Shown piece by piece: positions 22,691-31,668 of a DNA stretch of 64,000 nt. Below the pieces are notes generated by a model. It was not told where the DNA came from and did not search any database. It saw only the letters and a program-made list of their open reading frames with translations. The position numbers and the translations under genes are program-made. The DNA is from Quercus robur (Eukaryota; Streptophyta; Magnoliopsida; Fagales; Fagaceae): positions 11,564,282 through 11,628,281 of the forward strand of contig NC_065535.1 in NCBI RefSeq assembly GCF_932294415.1, given 5' to 3'. Every line of letters begins with the position of its first letter. Position 1 is the stretch's first letter.

Positions 22691-23349
22691 CAATTTAGGC
22701 ATGCTCTGGCACCAGATTTCTTGACAATTTCTGTTTAGTAAATGCAATTAAGACACAGCCCTATACAATTGTCATTGGTTTGGAAACCAAATTTTTACTG
22801 GATTCATAACTTAAATGTTCAAATCTGTTTAATTTTTAGACTACATCTCCTCTATCCTAACAGTTGTAAAACCAGCGCATTGTAGGAGATGATCTACGAA
22901 TCTCTCTCATACAACATGTGGATTTTACAAACATTATTGTCAAATTGTGTTTCTCATTTAATCCCAACTGGTGGCATTATATTTATGTGTTTCTTCTTAA
23001 ATCCCAACCGATGCACAGAACCATCCTTGCATTATGATAAAGATCTTGCTATCACACATTGCTAAGGAGAGGGTTGGACGTTGGAGCATAATCCGTTCAC
23101 TTTGAGCTTTAATCTTGAGAATTTTATCACTCAAGAATCACCAATATCAAAACTCTGATAAGGCAAAGATTAACATGATATGATATGAAATTATAGTTCA
23201 TGTAAAACTAAGAAATGTAATAAAAACCAACGAGACATTCTGGTTCATCACATCTTATTGATTAAAACAATGTAAAAGGTAAGCAAATTATTAATTAAAT
23301 TACAATTTCGTAGCAGAGTAAAAAAAAAACAGATGAGATGAAGACTCTA

Positions 23350-23438
23350 CAGTGTGAGTGTCAGATTACAAAATCTCAGCACCAATGCATCAGACAGGGA
23401 TAACTGTATAATTATTGTTCTCATCATTCACAACACTG
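23350..23438 (-). ncRNA. Box C/D snoRNA, 25S rRNA guide, snoR38-like (copy 1)
   Basis: Read on the minus strand: box C ATGATGA (23427-23421); guide ACAGTTATCCCTGT (23407-23394) directly followed by box D' CTGA (23393-23390); a box C'-like GTGCTGA; box D CTGA (23364-23361). The ends pair as CAGTGT/ACACTG. Thirteen bases of the guide are complementary to ACAGGGATAACTG of 25S rRNA, the peptidyl-transferase region. By the D+5 rule the methylated base is the second G of ACAGGG. From memory this fits the snR38/snoR38 family (yeast 25S Gm2815). Both boxes and the terminal stem are intact. Confidence 0.75.
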
Positions 23439-23546
23439 TAGAGACCAATCCATAGATGATTTAGTAAAAGATACAAGAAAATAATTAAAACAATACATAG
23501 TAAAAACAATTTGAAATATTACAATTTTGAAAAACAAAAGCCTCAG

Positions 23547-23679
23547 CCAACAATCTTGTAGATGAACTGGCACCTCCTGATGTTTCCATCAGAGGCGTCC
23601 AAAGTTCAAGTCAACCCTTCCTCGACCATCTAACTATAAAAAATAATAATAATAATAAAAAATAAATAAATAAATAAAT
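23547..23679 (+). mobile_element. Short tRNA-derived SINE with 15-bp target duplication
   Basis: The body has a Pol III A box (TAGATGAACTGG, 23559-23570) and B box (GTTCAAGTC, 23604-23612) about 35 bp apart, then an A-rich tail of (AAT)n/(AAAT)n to 23679. It is bounded by a perfect 15-bp duplication AAACAAAAGCCTCAG (23532-23546 and 23680-23694). The TGGCACCTCCT after the A box matches the SINE-like copies at 57.6 and 60.3 kb, so these belong to one superfamily. Confidence 0.8.
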
Positions 23680-23685
23680 AAACAA

Positions 23686-23787
23686 AAGCCTCAGACCGTC
23701 CTAGTTCATGAATTTCGACACATAAGCAAGTTTATTATCAACTTGCATTTCAGTCAACCATTAAAAAGATCTTCATCATTGGCTATT
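23686..23787 (-). ncRNA. Box C/D snoRNA guiding 18S rRNA
   Basis: Read on the minus strand: terminal stem AGCC, box C ATGATGA (23779-23773), box D' CTGA (23753-23750), box D CTGA (23694-23691), closing stem GGCT. The guide before box D (ACTAGGACGGT, 23705-23695) is an 11-base complement of 18S rRNA ACCGTCCTAGT, from the conserved AGATACCGTCCTAGTCTCAA segment. The D+5 position is the U of ACCGU. The guide before D' (ATGGTTGA) complements TCAACCAT, which lies two bases further along the same rRNA segment. The family number was not recognised. Confidence 0.75.
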
Positions 23788-23839
23788 CTTGAAAAATAAA
23801 ACATAATGCAAAAAAGAAAAAAAATAAAAGCGATTTTGT

Positions 23840-23922
23840 AAGGTCAGAATTTAAGAAATATCAGCACCAAATATCAGACAGGGATAACTGTTTATTTCAT
23901 AAGTATTCGTCATCCACAATGG
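23840..23922 (-). ncRNA. Box C/D snoRNA, 25S rRNA guide, snoR38-like (copy 2)
   Basis: Paralogue of the unit at 23350-23438. Minus strand: box C ATGACGA (23913-23907, one change from RTGATGA), identical guide ACAGTTATCCCTGT (23891-23878), box D' CTGA (23877-23874), conserved TTTGGTGCTGA linker, box D CTGA (23847-23844). The end stem is weaker (GG/CC plus TTGT/ACAA with a bulge). The guide has not drifted while linkers have, which argues for retained function. Confidence 0.7.
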
Positions 23923-24202
23923 TATACAATGAAAAACCAAACATAAAACACAAGAAACAACAACGTTAAGTTTTGTTCGAATCGAAAAAGAAAAGAGAGG
24001 CATCAGATCTTCCTATTCAATGTTTTGAATCATTGTACCCAAAATCAAAGTCTGAGCACTCTAAACAATTCAAAAAAAGATTCGTCATTCGCCAACATTA
24101 AAATTCAAATATACATACACACATATGAAATTGGAACAAGAAGGTGGAAATTGGAGATGGGAGAAGAATCAATAGGGACTAGGAAGACGGCGATGTATGA
24201 GC

Positions 24203-24500
24203 TAGGGTTTTTGCAGGTTCATGGTGAAATGGCTTGGCTTTTATAGAGTTGATTCGGCTGGGGCTTTAGTGTTTGGGGACTCGATCGGACGGCTACGATT
24301 TAAGATGGGATTGGGAGCTAGTGTGCGTGCGAATATGGAAGGTTTTAATCGGTGACAAAAAGGTTGTCACAGACAAATAATGTTGTACCTAGTAACTACC
24401 ACCTCTTTTTGGTGATGCATACGTGGAGATATTGACCCTTTGGGCTCGGAGTCTGGGCCTATTGGATTATGAGGACCACAACAATAAATCAAATTGGGCT
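24203..24500 (-). promoter_or_regulatory. snoRNA cluster promoter: TATA box, telo-box, Site II motifs
   Basis: On the minus strand there is a TATA box CTCTATAAAAGCC (24248-24236) and, about 30 bp downstream near the expected start, a telo-box AAACCCTA (24210-24203). Upstream lie three TGGGCC/TGGGCT Site II-type motifs (24441-24446, 24454-24459, 24495-24500, on the plus strand). Telo-box plus Site II is the known promoter signature of plant ribosomal-protein and snoRNA genes. The ORF at 24025-24246 on the plus strand overlaps this and is discounted. Confidence 0.6.
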
Positions 24501-26119
24501 CTTGGGGGGCTAAATTACACCTTTGATCCTAAGTTTAAGGTTATTTTTATTTTAGTCTTTTTTTTCCTTCCTTTTTTTGTGATAAATTTGATTGTTAATT
24601 AATTATAGTGGGAAAATATGATTTGAACCTTGGATAATGATGGAGCCACAAAAAAAAAAAAAAAAAAAAAAAATCGCAAAGCTATGTCATTTTGATATGC
24701 CTTAACATATATGATGTAAAGAGAAATATTATATGACAAAGGTAGACTGGGTAGAACATGTCCCAAATTTTTAATTATTAAAATCAAAACATGTTTTCTT
24801 AACCAAAAAAAAAAAAAAAAGGTATGCATTCATGTGTCCCTAACTTTACATGCAAAATGAAAAAAATATTGAAAAAAAGAAAGTAAAGAGTTTGTTTTTG
24901 GAAAATAAAAATTACTTTTACTATAGAGATTTACTTGGTTATATACTTTCATAAACATGTGCTCTAAATACTCCTAAAATAAACAAGTTATACATGGAAA
25001 AAAAAAAGGTGGATTTTTAGAAGAAAAGAATGAGTGTTAGTAAAAAAAAATTAAAATATACAGAAACCTATTAATACTCGCATGTTTTTATGAACATACG
25101 CTTTTAACACTCATAAAATTAATGAGTTTTATATGTTGAAAAAATGAATATTAGAAGAACAAATTTGGACATTAATTAATAGTTTAATACTCATGAGCTT
25201 TTGTACATTTAAAAAATATAGTGGGCAATTGAGTAAAATCCAAACAAAAATCTTAAATTTTATTAAAAATATATAGGGGGAAGGGAAATTTTAAAAAATC
25301 CAAGGGGCCATGTCCCCATTAATCTCCCTTCCTCTAACATTGATCTTTGATATCTTTGTTGCAAAAACTATGAGATGCTAGATAAGAGCATTCACAGTAA
25401 GAAAGCAAAAAAATATAGCTTTTAGCAACTCAAAATATTATTTTATCTATTTTAACACCACATTTTATAATACACCCAAAATCAAAGTTTTTTATTTTAA
25501 CATTTTTAACACATTAAAATAATATAAACAACACAATAAAATAATACATCTAACACAATAAATAACAATCACAATCATCAACACATTAAAATATTATTTT
25601 TTTAACACCACACATTACAATTTTTTTTTTAAAGCTACAATGTGCAGCTATCTATAGTAACTCACCTTAGTTGATACTCAAATTATTTTGAGTTTAGCTT
25701 CTTTGCTATACAAGGCATTTTGAGAGTATTAGTTGCTAAATTGACTTTTTAGTCAATTTAGCAACCTTATTGGGGATGCTCTAAGCTATAAGAATAATGA
25801 CCATTTTAGTCTTTTACGTTTGAGATTTTCATTTTTATTTTTCATTTTAGTCTATGATACTATTTTTAAAATGGTCCTAAAGTCCATCTCCATGACTACT
25901 TTAACAAGTTGTGAAAAAAATACTATAAAATTATTTTATTTCTTTAGCATCTTTGGAGACATTTTATTTTATTGATTTGGTATACTTCATCCCATTTAAA
26001 TACTTTGGGGAAATTACATAAAAAGGGCTATATAAGGTCTAAAGTTTTTAATTTTGCCAATTTAAGTATCGATTTATGAAATCGTTTCAATTTTAAACTT
26101 ATATATATATATATATATA
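24501..26119. other. AT-rich spacer with A-runs; no gene
   Basis: Several A-runs (24650-24673, 24805-24820) and AT-rich low-complexity sequence. The only structured piece is the MITE at 25386-25790. Near 26101 a (TA)n run of about 24 bp is the target of the large LTR element. Confidence 0.5.
25386..25790. mobile_element. MITE-like element with GAGCAT ends
   Basis: Left end GAGCATTCACAGTAAGAAAGC; the inverted right end is GAGCATCCCCAATAAGGTTGC. A subterminal hairpin occurs at right (TTGCTAAATTGACT pairing with AGTCAATTTAGCAA, about 25732-25766). The interior is AT-rich with no ORF. The ends resemble hAT-like MITEs common in plants; the target duplication is not clear. Confidence 0.5.
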
Positions 26120-26124
26120 TATAT

Positions 26125-26906
26125 TGTAGGGACATGGTTTTTAACACCTCTTTTGTTAGATGAGTGGACTCAAGCTCAACTAGCCCAATACAATAAATTT
26201 ATAGATAATGGGTTTAAGAACTAGGCCTTAGTGAGGGTTACAACAACTAGACATGGTTATGAGTGGGTTGAATAACAAGGACGTAGGCTAAAGTATGAAA
26301 TTCTGTCCTCGGGCATTTCTTTCGAGGAAATTATTGTTCTTATTCTTTCTTCAGTGCTTGGTTACAAAGGTTTCCAAAATCATGCAAATTGCTACCGTAT
26401 TCTCCTTCTAATTCCCGATCTCCTTTTCCTGGAGGATTTCTCACATTATATATCCCCTTCCAGTCGATCTTGGCTCTCCATCTGTTGATCGTGCAGGTCA
26501 CTACTCGAGTGCTTGTTCCATCAGCCACTTTCCCAAACTTTCGGTGAGTTGCAGCAACCAAGACAGCACTGTTCAGGGGTCATTTCCTCATTAATGTGGC
26601 AAGAACGTTAGTTGTGGGCATTTAATGCGGAGGTGACAGTTTCTCCTTGAATTGCTCCTACACCATGCTCGCATGGCTATCCTACTGTACTTGTCCTTTT
26701 TCTTGGGACGCTCTAGGAGGCTGTCTTCGATGGCGTGCCGCTCTTCCCTTCTAGGGTCTGGGATGGCCGAGGACAGGATCGTCCTCGGCGATGTTTCTGG
26801 GCCATTTGGGCTTTCTTCATTTGTCCTTGGGCATTTCTTCCTCCTCGGTGTGAGCCTTGGGCTTAGTATAAAGTGGGCCGGAGTTGCCAAATTCTTTGAC
26901 CCTACA
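26125..26906 (-). repeat. 3' LTR of the Tat element (782 bp)
   Basis: Starts TGTAGGGACATGG and ends TGACCCTACA on the plus strand, so the ends are short inverted repeats. It pairs with 36878-37656. Just inside it, on the minus strand, lies a purine-rich tract (GATTTTGAGGGGCTAT) suited to be the polypurine primer of plus-strand synthesis. Confidence 0.88.
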
Positions 26907-27179
26907 ATAGCCCCTCAAAATCTTGCTGTTCGGCCCCTCGGACGGAGAGGAGGATTATGGTGTCCTCAGGCCTTTATCATGGCTTGTCATGTCTTGTCCT
27001 CCATCAGTGCCAGAGCCTTTTCACTTGTCTAAGGCACGTTCCTGGTGCTTCGATATACGGAGCGCGTCCTCATTAAATTCTGGCGGCTCTGTGCTCCCCA
27101 TGTTCAACGGTGTGATGGTAATCTAACGGTGAGGATTTCTTTAACTTTATAGGCGGGAAAACCCGCACGGTTATTTTTA

Positions 27180-30072
27180 ATTGGAGGTATAAATACCCAT
27201 TCGAACTGATTTGCCTCTTTACTTTTACACTCAAGAGTTCTTGCGCACATATCCTGAGTTCGGTCAAATCTCCAGCCAAACTCACGTCTCTTTTTAGCAT
27301 AAAAAGCCTGTCCGATGAGCTTTTCCTCATTTCTGTAAGTTTTCTTCTCTCTCTAATTCATGTTTTCTCTCTTCGAAGTTTCTTTTACTCTTATTCCTCT
27401 CTTTCTTTCATCCTTCCTTGAGTCTTTTAGCTGTTTCTAGGGATGGGTAAGTTAAAAAAGTTGGTTAAGTCAGAAGAGGCAATGGAAAAATTCATCGCCA
27501 ATTATAGGATAACCCGTAATGTAGGTTTGAGGTACTGTGAAGAAGGGGAGTGGCATTTTAGGAGGCAAGAGGGTGAAGTAGTGATTCCTATAATCACCTT
27601 CATAGAAGGTGGTATGAGAATCTCTATGGGGCCGGTGATGAGGGACTACCTTAGGCATTTCCGATTAGTTCCCACTCAGTGCACCGCCAACGTGTTTAGG
27701 ATCCTTGATTGTGTGGACACCTTAAACGAGAAAATGGGGTTGAGGTTAACCCATCACGATGTGAACTGGTGCTACAACCTCCAATACCTAAAGGGTAAAT
27801 CCTATTATATGAAGACGAGGGACGATAAGGTTCAGCTTATTCAATGCCTCCCCGAGACCAGTAAGGGGTTAAATAAGGATTTTCTCATTGTGTCTGGGGA
27901 GTGGTATGACGGCCTTCATTGTCCAACAGGGGAAAGGGAACCAGGTGGGGTATTCAGAGTAGGAAAGGGTTAATCTTTGGTGCTATCATAGTTTACATTG
28001 TTCGGTTGCTAATATGAATATGCTTTCTTTTTGCAGATCCACATGCCTTTGAACGACACTTTCACTTGGTTAACCGGGGAGATCTGGAAACCATCCTCAA
28101 GGTGGAGGTCTTTGTAAACGAAGCTGACAACCAAGTCAAAGTCGCTCACAAGATCCTTGGGTACGATCCCATCCAAAAGTCATTCTCGGCTCTGAAGCAC
28201 GTGATCAGAGGTAAAGATCCTCGGCTTCACAGAATCACCGTAGCCGAACACGGGTTCTTGCTTCCCGAAGGGTCTCCTGTCCTAGAAGGCGTTCCATTGG
28301 CAGGCCCTTCTTCATCCCATCAAGTTGCCAAGGCCGAGGGAGAAAGAGTAGAAAGTGAAAAAGAGGTCGTTGATTTGGGTCCGTCCGAGGACGAATTTGG
28401 TATATTCAGCCAAGTTAATCTATCTGAGGATCCCTCCAGTGACTTGGGTGACCCCAGTTTGACTAAAGCGGATCTCTTATCAGTAGGGACTTCTTCTCAG
28501 GTTGAAATGGGTTTCAAGAGAAAACCTCCAACCAGCTTGCTCGACCTAATTGAGGGTTAATCGAGGAAGGATGCGCCGGGGAAGTCACAATCCAAGCTTC
28601 CTCCTCCTCCACCCAAGTCTCAGCCTGCTTATACCAGGTCATCTTCCACCCAATCACAGCCATCATCTCCTCGGTCCAAACTTCCTCCTCCTCCTCAGTC
28701 GACTTTGCCTCCTCAGCCCGAGCCCGTCGATCCAAAAAAGAAGAGGGCTTCTAAAGGCAAAGAGCCCATGGATGGGGGGAGGTCTCACTCCTCTCGGGAG
28801 GAGGATGAATCCTTATGAGCTTCAAAACAATTAAAAATCAGGCACCAAGGCCAAGAGAAAGAAGTCGTCCCCCAGTTCGAGCCCCAAGCCTGGCTTCCTG
28901 CCCTGATGCTCCACGGGGAGCCTTTGATGGACAACGCCTCCCTCAGGGACTTCCGAGGGGGCGAAGGCACCTACGTGGCCGATGCGTTGGAGAGGTCCCT
29001 GCTACTTCCCATCGATATGGCCGAGCTGGGGAATTTGAGGAGGCAGGAGGTCTTTCTTAGCATCAAGAGGTACTTGGGCATGGTAAGACTTCTAACACTT
29101 GTGACTCCGTTGATTTTTGTTCCTTGGTTTCCAACTTACCGTGTGCTTGTTTCAATTGGCCACCTGTCCAAGCCACTTATAGGTTAGAAGAGGCAGTTAA
29201 CAAACAGAGCAAAACCCTGGAGCTCGAACGCGACAAGCGCTTGGATGCTATGCGGACCCTTAAAAACTCCGAGACTGATCTCTTGAAAGCAACGAAGGAT
29301 CTAAAGGAGATGACAAGGGCCCGAGATAGCGTTGAATTAGGCCTAGCTAGCACTCAAAAACAGGCTGAGAACCAGACGAGGCGCCTACTCGAAGCCGAGG
29401 ATCAGTTGAAGATTGCCAAAGAGCAAATCACTAATTTAAAGAACAAACTGGCTGAGGCAAAGGGGGCCAAGAACGTCGCGGAGTGTGCCAGGGATGAAGC
29501 CTTGAGGGCTAAGGCAAAGGCGAAATTCACCAAAACGGAGGCTGAGTGCTCCAAGGAGAAAGTCGAGAAGGAGGCTTATGACTTGGGAGGCTGAGACCCA
29601 GGCCACTCTCAAGGCTTAAGTACCTAGAGTATGCAGGCTCTACTGTTCCCAGGTTTGGAATGAAGCTCTTAAACAAGCTGGGGTTGAGGCTTCATCCGAT
29701 TTGTGGAAGGTGGAGAATGTATACTACCCTCATGCCATCCGAGAAGCTGCCCCCGCTAGCTCCGAGGCTAAGGTTGCTCTTGAGGAGACTGAGACTACTC
29801 GGCCTAAAGTTGCTCTGGCCATAACCATTCCTGCCGAGCCAGCCAAGGAGAGTGAGCTTTCTAGGGCGACCGAAACAAATGAAGGCTCAAACCCTGAAGC
29901 GCCCCAAAAGACTGCGGAGTTTACAGTTGATGCTCAGGCCTCTCATGCCGAGGAGTCAGCTCTCTTAGTTCAGCCCCTCCAGAATGTTCCCCCAAATGAA
30001 GGCTCCAAGGGTCCTGAGGTCGTTTCTACTCAGCTCTCCAAGGATGGAGTCAGGATAAAACTGAAGAAATAG
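27180..30072 (+). mobile_element. Antisense ORF region of the Tat element (plant transposon-protein domain), broken
   Basis: Between the 3' LTR and pol, coding segments run opposite to gag-pol. The first (from 27443, MGKLKKLVKSEEAMEKF...) carries a domain found in many plant 'putative transposon protein' entries and known as an extra antisense ORF of Tat-lineage elements. Later segments hold Ser/Pro-rich, then coiled-coil (about 29180-29590), then acidic Ala/Glu-rich sequence. A TATA-like GGTATAAATACCC lies at 27186-27198, about 250 bp before the first ATG and in the right direction, suggesting its own promoter. Its function is unknown in the family. The region is broken in a few places. Confidence 0.75.
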
Positions 30073-30454
30073 GCTGTTTTTTTTTTTTTTTTTTGAACAT
30101 TGGAATCATTGTAATCAGACCTTTAGATTAAATGTATGAAATTCCTTCTTTTACATTATGTGTTTATTGTTATCATTATCATTATTATTAGTGTGAATCT
30201 CGTGTCTCATGAGTTGGTTATCCTAATGGGTAAAAATGGTTATGTACATACCATATTTGAAATTAGACCTTTAAATTCTAACTCACTGGCATTAAGGGGG
30301 ACACTTAGCTTGCGTTTGCTCACATTTTTAGGGGGCAGGGGCCAAGTATATGATCCGAGGTACTGAGTGTGTACTTAGGCTATACTTGCATGAATGCTTG
30401 ATCTTGCTAATTTCTTCAAAGGTTGTGGTCTGAAGATCCGCCCAACATTTGGAT

Positions 30455-31345
30455 TCTACCTGCCACCTAAGCTCTTGCTGGAAGTAGTTAGTTTCCCCAT
30501 AGGTTTGAGTCCGAGGACCATGCAAGACCTTGGTTCTGTCTAGTACTTAGATTTTTCTGGAAATAACTAGTTTCCCCATAGGTTTGAGTCCGAGGACCAT
30601 GCAAGACCTTAGTTCCGTCTAGTACTTAGATTTTTCTGGAAGTAACTAGTTTCCCCATAGGTTTGAGTCCGAGAACCATGCAAGACCTTGGTTCCGTCTA
30701 ATACTTAGATTTTTCTAGAAGTAACTAGTTTTCCCATAGGTTTGAGTCCGAGGACCATGCAAGACCTTGGTTCCGTCTAGTACTTAGATTTTTCTGGAAG
30801 TAACTAGTTTCCTGATAGGTTTGAGTATGAGGACCATGCAAGACCTTGGTTTTGTCTAGTACTTAGATTTTTCTGGAAGTAATTAGTTTCCCCATAGGTT
30901 TGAGTCCGAGGACCATGCAAGACCTTGGTTCCGTCTAGTACTTAGATTTTTCTGGAAGTAACTAGTTTCCCCATAGGTTTGAGTCCGAAGACCATGCAAG
31001 ACCTTGGTTCTGTCTAGTACTTAGATTTTTCTGGAAGTAACTAGTTTTCCCATAGGTTTGAGTCCGAGGACCATGCAAGACTTTGGTTCTGTCTAATACT
31101 TATATTTTTCTAGAAGTAACTAGTTTCCTCATAGGTTTGAGTTCGAGGACCATGCAAGACCCTAGTTCTGTCTAGTACTTAGATTTTTCTGGAAGTAACT
31201 AGTTTCCCCATAGGTTTGAGTCCGAGGACCATGCAAGACCTTGGTTCCGTCTAGTACTTAGATTTTTCTAGAAGTAACTATTTTCCCCATAGGTTTGAGT
31301 CCGAGGACCATACAAGACCTTGGTTCTGTCTAGTGCTTAGATTGT
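30455..31345 (-). repeat. 79-bp tandem array (about 11 units) inside the Tat element
   Basis: The phrase GTTTCCCCATAGGTTTGAGT recurs at 30491, 30570, 30649, 30728 and so on to about 31281, a strict 79-bp period. Units differ at only a few positions each. The array lies between the end of pol and the antisense ORF, i.e. in the 3' untranslated part of the sense transcript. Such arrays in the 3' UTR of Tat-type elements are known and can seed satellite DNA. Confidence 0.93.
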
Positions 31346-31668
31346 TGCCAAGATACAAGACATATAATCATAATGGACTTAAAATTTGAATTAGAGAAAT
31401 GCTTTTGTTAATAATAATACCTTCTCAGGTTATTTACATTCCATGGACGAGGTACAACTTTTTCATCTAAGTCTTCAAAGTAGTATGCACCTATTCCTGC
31501 TACTGAAGTAATTCGATATCATCCTTCTCAATTGGGTCCCAGCTTTCCCCAAGATAGGTTCTTGGCAACATCCATAACTTTCCTCAACACTAGGTCCCCT
31601 GGTGCTAGTGGTCTCAGCTTCACATTGGCATCATATCGCTGCTTGAACTTCTGGTGGTAATAGGCCGA

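Larger units (their letters stand above)
23340..24215 (-). ncRNA. Polycistronic box C/D snoRNA transcription unit (inferred)
   Basis: Three box C/D snoRNA-like units lie in the same orientation within 0.6 kb, downstream of a TATA box and telo-box on the minus strand. No ORF of note overlaps them on that strand. Plants commonly express snoRNAs as such polycistronic Pol II clusters. The unit's start (about 24215) is taken from the TATA position and its end from the last snoRNA. A SINE in opposite orientation interrupts it at 23547-23679. Confidence 0.65.

Noticed and set aside
23540-23625. A compact fold (GCCTC...GAGGC closing two hairpins) looked like a fourth structured RNA in the snoRNA cluster.
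   Set aside because: The segment has Pol III A and B boxes on the plus strand, an A-rich tail and a 15-bp target duplication, so it is a SINE; the apparent box D at its edge is the orphan half of the duplication.
26340-27032. ORFs on both strands with near-identical partners at 37092-37702.
   Set aside because: Both sets lie in the two LTRs of the Tat element; the duplication is the LTR pair, not a gene family.
30136-30525. Short ORFs between the antisense ORF and the 79-bp array.
   Set aside because: They run into tandem repeat sequence and have no recognised motif.
30455-31345. Regular 79-bp spacing suggested a CRISPR-like array.
   Set aside because: There are no unique spacers between short repeats; the whole 79-bp unit repeats, and it lies within a plant retrotransposon.
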